From assembly GCF_024498135.1 (NCBI RefSeq), contig NZ_JANHOH010000003.1:1-64000 (forward strand): 64,000 nt of DNA, written 5' to 3'. Both the position numbers and the translations under genes were made by a program. The stretch's first letter is position 1. Each line of letters starts with the position of its first letter. Positions 16,489 to 25,212 of this stretch are shown one piece after another. A model generated the notes under the pieces. It was not told the DNA's origin, searched no databases, and saw only the letters and a list, made by a program, of their open reading frames with translations. Origin of the DNA: Mucilaginibacter aquariorum. Lineage in GTDB: Bacteria > Bacteroidota > Bacteroidia > Sphingobacteriales > Sphingobacteriaceae.

Positions 16489-16524
16489 AACCCCTAATAA
16501 TATGATTATTAGGGGTTTGTTTTA
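16489..16524 (+). terminator. Bidirectional terminator between convergent genes
   Basis: A perfect 12-bp stem (16489-16500 with 16506-16517, core CCCCTAATAA) with a TATGA loop and T runs on the plus side. It serves the oxidoreductase operon and could also stop the minus-strand GH108 gene. Confidence 0.85.
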
Positions 16525-16545
16525 ATAAGATCGTTTACCTATTAA

Positions 16546-17151
16546 TTATACCTGATAAGGTTTAAGCCTGCTTAACCAGCTTGCTAAAAATTGCTTTTGT
16601 GAACCCGTTGCCAATGAATGGTAATAAGTTTCCCTTAATTGGTTATACTTTTTATAAATAGCTTCACCAGGCATTGAATTTATAGCATCAAGCGATTTTT
16701 TACCAATATCCCCGTCGCTAACTAAAGCCGGAGCTCCAGCCGGTCTAATATCATTATAAGCATTTTGTAACCTTTTGGCTGCTGTGCCGGTGCCGGAATT
16801 AACACCAAAGTCATAAACACTATTTGCTAACTGCTGGTCGTCTATAAAATCTAACTGATTTACATTCCAAAAGTTTTGTTTATAAAATTGCGAGATAAGA
16901 TCATTGACAGGCTCTGTGGCAACCCGGGCAGAGGCGTTGATCCACCCAGCCAACGTGAATTTGTTTTTAATTTCAGCTGATTGCCCCGGATATTGATTTT
17001 TGTATTTATCAATAAATTCCCAGCCCTTCCAGTTTGGCCAAAAGTTTCTGGCAATGCCCGCATATGTCTCTCCCCCCCTATCTGATGGGTTGTTTGCATA
17101 ACCGCCTTCGTTACGCCCGGTTATTTTTTCCGCTATCTTAAATTCTGCCAT
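16546..17151 (-). CDS. GH108 N-acetylmuramidase (phage-endolysin-like)
   Basis: A 201-residue protein with the GH108 catalytic domain. The motif NEGGYANNPSDRGGETYAGI near the N-terminus (about residues 14-33) contains the proposed catalytic Glu. A C-terminal peptidoglycan-binding type-3 region (about 110-190) includes NSVYDFGVNSGTGTAAKRLQ. It cleaves between MurNAc and GlcNAc in peptidoglycan. There is no signal peptide, as in phage lysins that need a holin, and no holin or other phage gene lies next to it. It is probably a domesticated or left-over prophage lysin, or part of a lysis or secretion function elsewhere. Confidence 0.9.
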   Translation of the reverse strand: MAEFKIAEKITGRNEGGYANNPSDRGGETYAGIARNFWPNWKGWEFIDKYKNQYPGQSAEIKNKFTLAGWINASARVATEPVNDLISQFYKQNFWNVNQLDFIDDQQLANSVYDFGVNSGTGTAAKRLQNAYNDIRPAGAPALVSDGDIGKKSLDAINSMPGEAIYKKYNQLRETYYHSLATGSQKQFLASWLSRLKPYQV

Positions 17152-17313
17152 GGTACAAAAAATTATTATGTAAAAAAATAACCTCCTAAATAGATGTTAA
17201 GGAGTGGTGTGGTATAATTGGTGTTGTGATAATAGGCTTATAAGTATGAAGATAATAATAATATTTCCTAACAAAAATAGTTCACATATAGCCAACAGCA
17301 GCTATTAATTTAA

Positions 17314-17679
17314 CTATTTGTAAAATTCTCCAAAATGCCAGAGGATCCCCGATGGGTCATGAACAAAACATTCTCTACCCCAGCCATTTACTCTAATTGG
17401 AGTTAATTTTACACCTTTATATTTAGTTGTAAGATCTAAAGCTAAAAGCTCGTTCCAATGCCGGGCAACATCTTCAACCTCCAAAAAAACCATTGTGTTG
17501 TCTATCCAATCCTTAACGTACGCATCTTGTAAATAAAACCCTAAACCATCCGTTTGAAAGTAAGACATGTTATAAGACAAAACCCTTTCCTGAAAGCCCA
17601 GGTCCAGGTAAAAACTTCTCGACAGTTCAAAATTCTCAGCCCCTATAAATGGTCGGATAGATTTCGCTTTATGTTCCAT
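17314..17679 (-). CDS. VOC (glyoxalase/bleomycin-resistance-like) family protein
   Basis: A 121-residue protein of one VOC module pair (two beta-alpha-beta-beta-beta units). It starts SIRPFIGAENFELSRSFYLD and ends in CFVHDPSGILWHFGEF, the usual final strand. VOC proteins act as metal-dependent lyases or dioxygenases, or as binding proteins for toxic compounds. The metal ligands cannot be assigned safely here (Glu near the C-terminus is present). It is a single gene. Confidence 0.85.
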   Translation of the reverse strand: MEHKAKSIRPFIGAENFELSRSFYLDLGFQERVLSYNMSYFQTDGLGFYLQDAYVKDWIDNTMVFLEVEDVARHWNELLALDLTTKYKGVKLTPIRVNGWGRECFVHDPSGILWHFGEFYK

Positions 17680-17847
17680 TACTTTCTCGTTTAATGTGGT
17701 TAATCTTTGCTGGGGGATGTTGTGGCGACATCAAAAAACGCGCGGCCCTAACTAATGTGAAGATAAAAAGTTTATTCGTTATTTCCTTTCTTCACAGCAG
17801 CGACTTAAATGCCGGGCATCGTCAAGCCCTTTATGAGTTTTCTATTT

Positions 17848-18897
17848 TCAAAATATAACTTTCCTAAATACTTTCTGGTAAAGTTCCATATGCCTTAACG
17901 AGTTACTATAAATATCGTAATTACCTTCTACTTCTTTCTTCAATACCAAAGCTTTTTTTAAAGCCAAGCTATAATTGTCTATCACGTTTTTTACTGCTAA
18001 ATGAAAAGTGCTTACATCTGCAACATAGCTATTTTCGTTGTTTAATATTGCGGGGATGCTTCCTACCGGTGTTGCAATAACGGGGACACCGGCGGCACCA
18101 GCTTCCAGCAATGCTACGGGCATTCCTTCCCATAACGATGGCATAATTAAGCAGTGCGATTGGGAAAGTAGTTCAGGTATATCCTTCCTGTATCCCAGGA
18201 AATTAAAATAATCTTCGATCTTATTTTCGGCGATCTTTTTTACAAGCTGATCTTTTAACCCTCCTACACCAACAACATTAATTATAAAAGAATACTCTTC
18301 TTTCAAAAGCAGCACCAGGTCAACAAAATAGAATGGGTTTTTCTGCTCTTCCATGCGGCCTACAACCAAAATTGTAAACAACTCCGGGGGATTGTGCGGC
18401 TGTTGAAACCTGGAAATATCAATTCCGTTAGAGATAACCACAGAATCAGATTTTTGATACCACTGCCTTGAATTTTCTGAAAGAATTATATCGGCATTTC
18501 TTAAGGGCCTGGTTAAGAAAAGTATAACCCTGCGATACCAACGCTTTACATAATTATTATTCAAAGTAAAAACCAGTGGCACTGAAGGTTTTAAAAGTTT
18601 TATAAAACAGCCAAACATTGCTGCATGGAACATATGCGCATGGATCAATACCTCTTTATTATCATTTACAATAGCTAAGAGTTTTTTAAAACCAGCTACA
18701 ACTTGCGTAGGTTTATTAACCCCCAACGATATTGTAGTAATTCCATTATCAATAAATTTCTGTTTTATTATGTCAATATCACTTATACTTATAACATATA
18801 CTTTATAGCCCTGAAGCTTAGTTTGATTAGCCAACTCTAAAACAAAATGCTCGGCTCCGCCACTTCCTAAACCAATTAATAAATGAATTATGGTCAT
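17848..18897 (-). CDS. GT4 family glycosyltransferase
   Basis: A 349-residue GT-B glycosyltransferase. The N-terminal domain starts with the glycine-rich loop GLGSGGAEHFVLELANQ (about residues 9-25) typical of GT4 enzymes. The C-terminal donor-binding domain has VVGRMEEQKNP and the EX7E motif in SLWEGMPVALLEAGAAGVPV (about residues 255-275). It would transfer a sugar from a nucleotide donor to a glycan on the cytoplasmic side. No other polysaccharide genes are adjacent, so it may be an orphan that works with clusters elsewhere. Confidence 0.9.
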   Translation of the reverse strand: MTIIHLLIGLGSGGAEHFVLELANQTKLQGYKVYVISISDIDIIKQKFIDNGITTISLGVNKPTQVVAGFKKLLAIVNDNKEVLIHAHMFHAAMFGCFIKLLKPSVPLVFTLNNNYVKRWYRRVILFLTRPLRNADIILSENSRQWYQKSDSVVISNGIDISRFQQPHNPPELFTILVVGRMEEQKNPFYFVDLVLLLKEEYSFIINVVGVGGLKDQLVKKIAENKIEDYFNFLGYRKDIPELLSQSHCLIMPSLWEGMPVALLEAGAAGVPVIATPVGSIPAILNNENSYVADVSTFHLAVKNVIDNYSLALKKALVLKKEVEGNYDIYSNSLRHMELYQKVFRKVIF

Positions 18898-19400
18898 TAT
18901 TTACATTTTAAATTGTTATGTTTTTAAAGGGATTCCTTAATAAAAGACGTCTGATAAGTATCGAATCAAATAAACACAGTAAGTAAAGTACTTGCTGTAA
19001 ATCATCCTCGCGTCCGAAACATTTCGGTTTCCTATGAATGATCGAATTAACGGCGCTTTTAATATATTACTTGCCTGGCTTTAATTGCGGCTGATCGTTT
19101 CGGGGTAGATGATTTGGTGATCGGTTAAGTATACCCGGTTCAACTAAAGTTGAATAAAGATAAATGCTTAATAGATAAATTTGTTACACAATAAGTTACA
19201 CAATAAAATGCAACTATATGCTTTCCTGCCTCACACCTATTGTAATTAATTTATAATTAAGAAGATAAGCTACCGGCTTTTGTATTAGTTTCATTGCCAT
19301 ATAATGAGGCAATATGCTGCTAGTTTTTTTGACACAAGATTGCGGTTGGTGTGTTATTCACCAGATATAATTGATTCTCTTTTTTAGATTATATAAGAGT
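18898..19400. other. 500-base non-coding stretch with small repeats
   Basis: I find no gene in this gap. It contains a 16-bp palindrome TTCAACTAAAGTTGAA (19139-19154) and, 28 bases on, a perfect tandem duplication of the 12-mer GTTACACAATAA (19183-19206). Both adjoining genes are on the minus strand, so the stretch holds the promoter of the GT4 gene and the 3' end of the LLM transcript. Confidence 0.5.
19183..19206. repeat. Tandem 12-bp repeat
   Basis: Two head-to-tail copies of GTTACACAATAA with no mismatch. Such a short repeat may be a slipped-strand duplication or a double binding site. Confidence 0.7.
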
Positions 19401-20429
19401 CTATTTAGTATGCTGATTAACCAACGGGATTAAACGCTGGCCAATTAATTCAATAGATTGTAATAGTTTAGCCTGCGGTAGTGCCGCCTGGTCCATTTGA
19501 AATGTAACCCTGGAAACCCCGCCTAACGCTTCACTATGACGAATTATTTTTTCGGCTACTTCTTCCGGGCTGCCTATTAATAACGCGCCTGTGGGGCCGG
19601 TTTGCGCATCATATTGCGTGCGGGTAACGGGTGGCCATCCACGTTCCTTACCTATTCTGGTAAATACTTCTGCGTATCCGGGATAAAAATCATCGGTGGC
19701 CTCTTTTGTTGTGTTCCCTACGTAACCAATGGAATGCAAACCAACTTTTAAACGATCGGGCGAATGACCAGCTTTTTCTCCTGCCTCGCGATAAAGATCA
19801 ATCAGCGGCCTAAAGCGGTGCGTTTCGCCGCCAATAATAGCAACCATTAAAGGCAGCCCTAAAATGCCGGCCCTAACAAATGATTGAGGAGTGCCACCAA
19901 CACCTAACCAGACAGGCATTGATGATTGAACAGGCCGTGGATAAATGGATTGATTATGCAGTGGTGCACGATACTTGCCCGACCAGGTAATGGTTTCATT
20001 ATCCCTGATCTTTAATAACAGATCAAGCTTTTCGGCGAAAAGCGAGTCGTAGTCTTCCAGTTTATAACCAAAAAGCGGATAGGCCTCTATGAATGAGCCG
20101 CGCCCGGCCACAATTTCTGCACGCCCATTAGAGATAAGATCTAAAGTAGCGAAATTTTGGAATACCCTTACCGGGTCGGCCGCACTGATAACGGTTACCG
20201 CACTTGTTAAGCGGATACGTTTGGTACGTGCCGCTGCTGCTGCAAGTATCATAGTTGGTGCCGAATCTAAAAACTCTTTCCGGTGATGCTCCCCAATACC
20301 AAATACGTCCAGCCCTGCTTTATCTGCATGTTCAATCCGTTCCAGTAATTGGCTAATTACATCGGCGTTAGTTTTATCCTTTGTATCATTGAACATCGCC
20401 GCGGCGAAGCTATCTATCCCTATTTCCAT
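19401..20429 (-). CDS. LLM class flavin-dependent oxidoreductase
   Basis: A 342-residue protein with the luciferase-like monooxygenase TIM barrel. It has an N-terminal strand GIDSFAAAMFNDT, the DVFGIGEHHRKEFLDSAP motif (about residues 40-57) that contributes to the flavin site, LTSAVTVISAADPVRVFQNF, and a C-terminal half with GSPEEVAEKIIRHSEALGG. It uses reduced FMN or F420-type flavin; Bacteroidota members normally use FMN. The substrate is unknown. It is a single gene with a palindrome (20462-20473) just upstream that could be an operator. Confidence 0.9.
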   Translation of the reverse strand: MEIGIDSFAAAMFNDTKDKTNADVISQLLERIEHADKAGLDVFGIGEHHRKEFLDSAPTMILAAAAARTKRIRLTSAVTVISAADPVRVFQNFATLDLISNGRAEIVAGRGSFIEAYPLFGYKLEDYDSLFAEKLDLLLKIRDNETITWSGKYRAPLHNQSIYPRPVQSSMPVWLGVGGTPQSFVRAGILGLPLMVAIIGGETHRFRPLIDLYREAGEKAGHSPDRLKVGLHSIGYVGNTTKEATDDFYPGYAEVFTRIGKERGWPPVTRTQYDAQTGPTGALLIGSPEEVAEKIIRHSEALGGVSRVTFQMDQAALPQAKLLQSIELIGQRLIPLVNQHTK

Positions 20430-20461
20430 GTTACAATTTAAATTGATGTTTAAACAAGTAT

Positions 20462-20473
20462 CTACAAGTGTAG
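20462..20473. promoter_or_regulatory. Palindrome upstream of the LLM gene
   Basis: CTACAAGTGTAG, with 5-bp arms CTACA/TGTAG, lies 33 bases upstream of the LLM start. The form resembles HxlR or MarR-type operators, but no such regulator is adjacent. Confidence 0.35.
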
Positions 20474-20495
20474 GTATATTTTGCTGTAAAAAGAA

Positions 20496-20523
20496 CAGCA
20501 GTTATTCTTTTGAATAACTGCTG
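20496..20523 (-). terminator. Terminator after the amidohydrolase
   Basis: A perfect 12-bp stem (20496-20507 with 20512-20523, core CAGCAGTTATTC) with a four-base loop. On the minus strand it is followed by TTCTTTTT, as expected for transcripts coming from the amidohydrolase. Confidence 0.8.
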
Positions 20524-20586
20524 ACAATTGCTTACCGCTATAACTTTAGATTACAGAGCAAAACCTCTATTAATCTTATTTAATTA

Positions 20587-21701
20587 TTACACACCCTTTG
20601 AAAGCCATTTTTGGGCGTTTATATAATAGATCTTATCTACAACCTTTTTTGGCAATTTTAACCCCTTAAGCCTCCCAAATCCTTTTAGGGTGATGGTATC
20701 ATTGGTCACATAAAATTTCCAGTCGCTAACCCATTCGGCATGTATATCTTTTTCTAATTCTGTTTTATTTGAAGTTGCATTAACCGCCCTGTCTGTTCCA
20801 TAAACCAATCTATCCTGATATTTAACAAAAAAATCGTGGGTTTTTTGCCAGTTATTTAATGCGTGCAATTGTAAATTAGACATTCGCGACAGATCGACAC
20901 TCATATTCGGATACTTATCCAGCCGCTTTGCCAGCTCATCAAGGCTCCACTCTAAGCTTCCTAAATGTGCCCCTATAAATTTTAAATGGGAATGCTTCTT
21001 CAGCATATTATCCCTTGCATCCATTTGATCCTGATACGAGGGGTATTCAGGGTGCAGGTACATATGATACTCGGGATGGGCGCCATAATAATCCCTGCTG
21101 AATATCATTTTATCAAGTGGTAACCAGCAATCTTTAGGTTCACCGTTATGACCTATTACGGGGATATTATTTTTTTCGAGATAGCTTATAATAGAATCAA
21201 TTCTTGGGTTATCAACCATCACAAACTTTCCGTTTTTATCCCGCAGGTCCATCCCAATATTCTTCCATATTTTAACAGCCCTTGCACCCTGCGAAAATGA
21301 ATGCTTCAGATCGGCTATGGTTTTTTCTACCAATCGCTGCTATTCCAATCCTTTACAGAAAAAGTAGTGGCGAAGGCCATCTGATCAGGGAACTTCCCGA
21401 GGTCAGAGATGCCAATTTTTTGTTGCTTCGCCATAGTTAATCCAAATGGCCTGTCGTCAACAATATCTAAAAACTTAAAGTTATCTTTTTGGGCCTGGTT
21501 TATAAAAGTGGTTTCGTTTGTGTTAATATGAATGTGAACATCAAACTTTTTAACCGAGCTAAAATCTTCAGCAGTATAATAAACCGCTTCCGCCTGCTTC
21601 GTTTTAACAGGCCCGGTGTGGGTATGCATAGAACCATTTAACAGGCCGGGGAACGATAGCGATAATATGCCTAATGATGCGAATCTAAAAAAACTATTCA
21701 T
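20587..21701 (-). pseudogene. Amidohydrolase-2 family protein interrupted by one frameshift
   Basis: Two overlapping frames together make one secreted metal-dependent hydrolase of about 370 residues. The first (ATG at 21701) has a signal peptide, the DVHIHINTNETTF motif with two metal-binding His, and ends at DWNSSDW plus a stop near 21327. The second frame continues with VEKTIADLKHSFSQGARAVK, then GHNGEP, FIGAHLGSLEW and YGTDRA, the later metal and substrate motifs. One extra G in the run GATTGG would join the frames as DWVEKTIADL. So this is either a recent one-base deletion or a sequencing error. The family includes TIM-barrel decarboxylases and lactonases; the exact reaction is not known. 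Confidence 0.8.
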
Positions 21702-21767
21702 GATGGATTGAAAGTACACAAAGAAAAAGTATATATTATATCGTCCCATATATAATTAGCTACTAAC

Positions 21768-22526
21768 TTAAAACCACTTCTCAATCGTTAGGCCATATGT
21801 AAACAGCAAGTTTTCACTGCTGGTGCGGTTAACACGGTTATAATTAAGTGAAGTGGTAAGGCTCAGCCACTTTTGTAGTTTAAAAGATAGGTTGGTGGTT
21901 GACCGTATAATGTAATCGCTCCCCCTATCGAACGAATTTTGCAGAAAATTCGATCCATCTATTATTACCCTGTTTTTGATATTAAACCTAAAAGATAGCC
22001 TGAACGAATTGCGGTAGGTTTCATAAACATCACGGGTGTTGTTGGCAAGCATCAGATCGCTTGTGTCGAACAGTATGCCGTCGCTAATATTCAGGTATGT
22101 ATTTTCACTATCAAATAAACTGTAAGCAACGCCCGCCCCTGCCAGCAGTTGGTTATTAATTTTTAACGAATAACTGGTATTGTAATTGGCCAGTCCCCAG
22201 TAAAAAAAGTGTGGAAACGTTTTATACAGGTTAAAATCGAGCGCGGTAGAAAAATCATTATTGCTAACGTTGCCGTTTTGCTTACCGTAGATCCAATTAT
22301 TAGTAAAATTTAGCGATACGCTTTTCTTTTTAATATTAAACTTAAAAGCGTTATTTAACAGGTAAGCCGTACCATCATTTGTTTTATTGATTGAGCCCGA
22401 AGACAGGAAAGCGGTATGGTAACGTGTAGTATCGTTAAACTGCGCATAGGCGGCGTTGCAACTTAATATAGCCACACATAATACTATCGTTTTTAATACA
22501 TTAAACTGGTTTGTTTTTTTCGGCAT
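21768..22526 (-). CDS. DUF481 outer-membrane beta-barrel protein
   Basis: A 252-residue protein with a signal peptide (about residues 1-28, ending AYAQ) and repeated amphipathic strands such as FKFNIKKKSVSLNFTNNWIY and LSLTTSLNYNRVNR-type sequence, ending in the aromatic residues EKWF expected for outer-membrane barrels. It fits the DUF481 family, whose function is not established. It is a single gene between the amidohydrolase and the terminator of the mannan locus. Confidence 0.8.
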   Translation of the reverse strand: MPKKTNQFNVLKTIVLCVAILSCNAAYAQFNDTTRYHTAFLSSGSINKTNDGTAYLLNNAFKFNIKKKSVSLNFTNNWIYGKQNGNVSNNDFSTALDFNLYKTFPHFFYWGLANYNTSYSLKINNQLLAGAGVAYSLFDSENTYLNISDGILFDTSDLMLANNTRDVYETYRNSFRLSFRFNIKNRVIIDGSNFLQNSFDRGSDYIIRSTTNLSFKLQKWLSLTTSLNYNRVNRTSSENLLFTYGLTIEKWF

Positions 22527-22659
22527 GCATGATATATTACTCCATGTAACCTAAATACAGTGATTACAGTAAAGATTAACAGGCTAACTAATAAATTGGT
22601 TTTATTTCAATTCCTTATCATTCTCTCATTAGCTTCCCTCCTAACTGATAGTATGTTAA

Positions 22660-22702
22660 AACAAAAGCCCGGTCGCATAATTTTTGCGCCGGGCTTTTGT
22701 TT
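22660..22702 (-). terminator. Terminator at the end of the mannan-utilisation operon
   Basis: An arm of AACAAAAGCCCGG plus CGCA pairs with TGCG plus CCGGGCTTTTGTT, with one bulged base. It starts 23 bases after the stop of the DUF4965 gene on the minus strand. Confidence 0.85.
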
Positions 22703-22724
22703 GATTATTGATTTGGTGATCTGA

Positions 22725-25196
22725 TTACTTTTTTAACCATTGTTGTTCCAGTATTTTCATAAAATACCCTCCTACCACACTACGTGCCTGGAAACCCACT
22801 TGTTTTCCGTTAGTAGTTTCGTGCCAGTCGCTTATAGGCACATGTGATGATGTTTCGATAGCATATTTATAAATAGGATCTGTTAAGGCTTTAAAATCTT
22901 GCGGATTATCGGCCAAGGTTGCTGTCCATACTATCCAGTCAGATTTTGTATAGGTTTTACGGCTATCCAACGGCAAGCCATATTCGTTTTGTTTTGTCAG
23001 ATAGTATTTTATCTCTTTTGTGTAAACCTCTTTAGGGAACAGGTTAAGGCCAAGCAGCTTATCCCACACAAGGTTATATTTTTGGCTCCAGGTATCAGGT
23101 TTTTCAAAAACCAGCGAATAGTGGTCGCCGGCATCGGCCATTTTCATCCACTTAGCTACAAAATCTTTTGCAATGCCGTGGTACTTAATAGCGGTAGCTT
23201 TATCGCCCTGCATATCAGCCAGCATAGCATAGGCAGCAATACCGTTTATAGCTTTTAATGATAAGTTTGCATTACGAGCCAAATGCCCCGCAAAATCGTC
23301 GGTACAAAGCTGGTTAGCCGGGTCAAGCCCTTCTTTTGTTAAATAATCAACCCAGGTAGTTAAAGTGGCCCAGTGCTTTTTAGCATAATTGGCATTACCC
23401 TCAGCTTTAGCTATGGCGGCAACCAGCAGCAACATATTGCCGGATTCTTCAACAGGCATTCCCTCGCCATAAGTTTGTCCGTTTGCAAACGGATAGGTAC
23501 CCAGATCATGCGCTGCAAACGGATGTTTAAATTTACCTGTTTCGCTAAACTCAAAAATACCGTTCAGCATACCTTCTGCAAGCTTTGGATTGTATATTAA
23601 AAACAAAGGTGCCGATGGATAAGTAACATCAACCGTATTGATGAAACCACCGCTAAAGTTTTCTTTAGATAACCATAGTATTTCGCCTTTAGGGCTTTGC
23701 GCCAAAATATGGGCCGCAATTGCCTGCCGATAAGCAATAGCGCAAAGTTTAGCATACGCTAAACCGCCTGCTGCAGATGCCTTAACATTCATGGCGTTAT
23801 CAAATGCTTTACATTTAGCAATAATGCTCTTATAATCTATAGCAGCTTGTTTTAATTCGCCGATAATGGTTTTGTTGCCATTTTTGTTCCACCATGGCCT
23901 AAGGTTTTTACCAAAGTACTGTACAGAGTATATATCGTCGTAGCCTATCTCCATAAACTTCTCTACTGCCATGTTACCAACTTTACCAAACGGGATAACG
24001 GTGTTTAAAAAAGCGTCCTCGCCACCTTTTGCGGTAGCCACTGTTGGTGTGCTTGTAAACGAACCAACCGACTGGCTGTTATTAGTAATAAATTGTGTTG
24101 CTTTTGCAGATACCGGCGCAGCTACATACATATAACCCCAATCTATCCGCATGTCGTCGCCTTTCTTTTGCAGTATGGGTTGCTCTTTGGTACCCGCCTT
24201 TAAAATCGACAGGTCATTTGCTATATATTTTTGCGTTATAACCGCCTGGTTGGGCTTATAACGCGCCACATCTGCCGAAGCACCAAAATAAACTTTCACA
24301 TTATGCGGTTGGCCATTATTTGATTTTACGCTGTAGCTAACATAAGTAACCGGCCTTGATAACAGATCAAGGTTATCCATTAATAATGGCGAAGTAAATG
24401 TTACCTGCAGATCTGCTTTACCACAGGTAAAATTGTAAACGGTTTGCGTAGCATTAACAATTACGCCGGTTTGTTTGGCTACTTTCAAATCTTTGTTTAC
24501 AACAGGCTTTATTTCATCTGCCAAACCTGCATCAAGCCATGCGCCGCCGCCTGTATTTACACAATGCATAGCCAGCACGTTCTCGCCTTCTTTTAACTTA
24601 CCGGCAATGTCACCTTTTGTTTCAACAGGCACTAAGTCGCCATTTGCACCGGTACTTACGTTTATCTTTTCACCGTTCAAATACACTTCGGCATCATCAT
24701 CATGATGAAGTTTAAGGATCAGCTTATTTATCGGTGTTGTTTTCTTGTAGATGAAAGTCCGGCGCACCCAAAGGTCACGGGTTTTCCAAAGCGTTTTGGC
24801 CATCTTAGGATCATCGCTAAATGGAGCGGTGCCGGTTTTCCATTTTTCGTCATTAAAACCCTGGTTCTCCCAACCATCAGCAGGTTTGGTTTCGGTAAAT
24901 TTACAGGTGTATGGTTTGGTATCACCATCGGCTAAAACCGTACGATAAGACATAGGCTCTTTACCCAAAAAGCGATATGTTTCGCCATCCACCTTTATTA
25001 AACCCAGTAAAGATTGGTTCTTGCCCGTCCAATGGCGTGTTGTAGATTCGTTCAGATTATCTGTAAACGACCATACGCTAAAATAGGTATTATGCGTAAT
25101 AAGCGGATACGCAGGCGCTTTGGTAGCCTGGGCATTTGCAAAATTGCTGACAAACACGCCAGCAAGCAGGCAAACAATTTTTAAAGGGCTTTTCAT
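22725..25196 (-). CDS. DUF4965/DUF5127/DUF1793 protein (glutaminase A-like, six-hairpin fold)
   Basis: An 823-residue secreted protein (signal peptide to about residue 22). In order, I see an N-terminal DUF4964-like part (APAYPLITHNTYFSVWSF), an inserted jelly-roll domain (about 95-225, with WKTGTAPFSDDPK and LKLHHDDDAEVYLNGE), a beta-sandwich DUF5127 part and a C-terminal (alpha/alpha) toroid, DUF4965 and DUF1793 (about 470-820, with LSKENFSGGFINTVDVTYPS and HDLGTYPFANGQ). Databases call such proteins glutaminase A after a fungal enzyme. The toroid fold, the sugar-binding-like insert and its place as last gene of an alpha-mannan operon suggest a carbohydrate-active role instead (inference). 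Confidence 0.85.
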   Translation of the reverse strand: MKSPLKIVCLLAGVFVSNFANAQATKAPAYPLITHNTYFSVWSFTDNLNESTTRHWTGKNQSLLGLIKVDGETYRFLGKEPMSYRTVLADGDTKPYTCKFTETKPADGWENQGFNDEKWKTGTAPFSDDPKMAKTLWKTRDLWVRRTFIYKKTTPINKLILKLHHDDDAEVYLNGEKINVSTGANGDLVPVETKGDIAGKLKEGENVLAMHCVNTGGGAWLDAGLADEIKPVVNKDLKVAKQTGVIVNATQTVYNFTCGKADLQVTFTSPLLMDNLDLLSRPVTYVSYSVKSNNGQPHNVKVYFGASADVARYKPNQAVITQKYIANDLSILKAGTKEQPILQKKGDDMRIDWGYMYVAAPVSAKATQFITNNSQSVGSFTSTPTVATAKGGEDAFLNTVIPFGKVGNMAVEKFMEIGYDDIYSVQYFGKNLRPWWNKNGNKTIIGELKQAAIDYKSIIAKCKAFDNAMNVKASAAGGLAYAKLCAIAYRQAIAAHILAQSPKGEILWLSKENFSGGFINTVDVTYPSAPLFLIYNPKLAEGMLNGIFEFSETGKFKHPFAAHDLGTYPFANGQTYGEGMPVEESGNMLLLVAAIAKAEGNANYAKKHWATLTTWVDYLTKEGLDPANQLCTDDFAGHLARNANLSLKAINGIAAYAMLADMQGDKATAIKYHGIAKDFVAKWMKMADAGDHYSLVFEKPDTWSQKYNLVWDKLLGLNLFPKEVYTKEIKYYLTKQNEYGLPLDSRKTYTKSDWIVWTATLADNPQDFKALTDPIYKYAIETSSHVPISDWHETTNGKQVGFQARSVVGGYFMKILEQQWLKK

Positions 25197-25212
25197 AAGT
25201 ATATGTATATAA

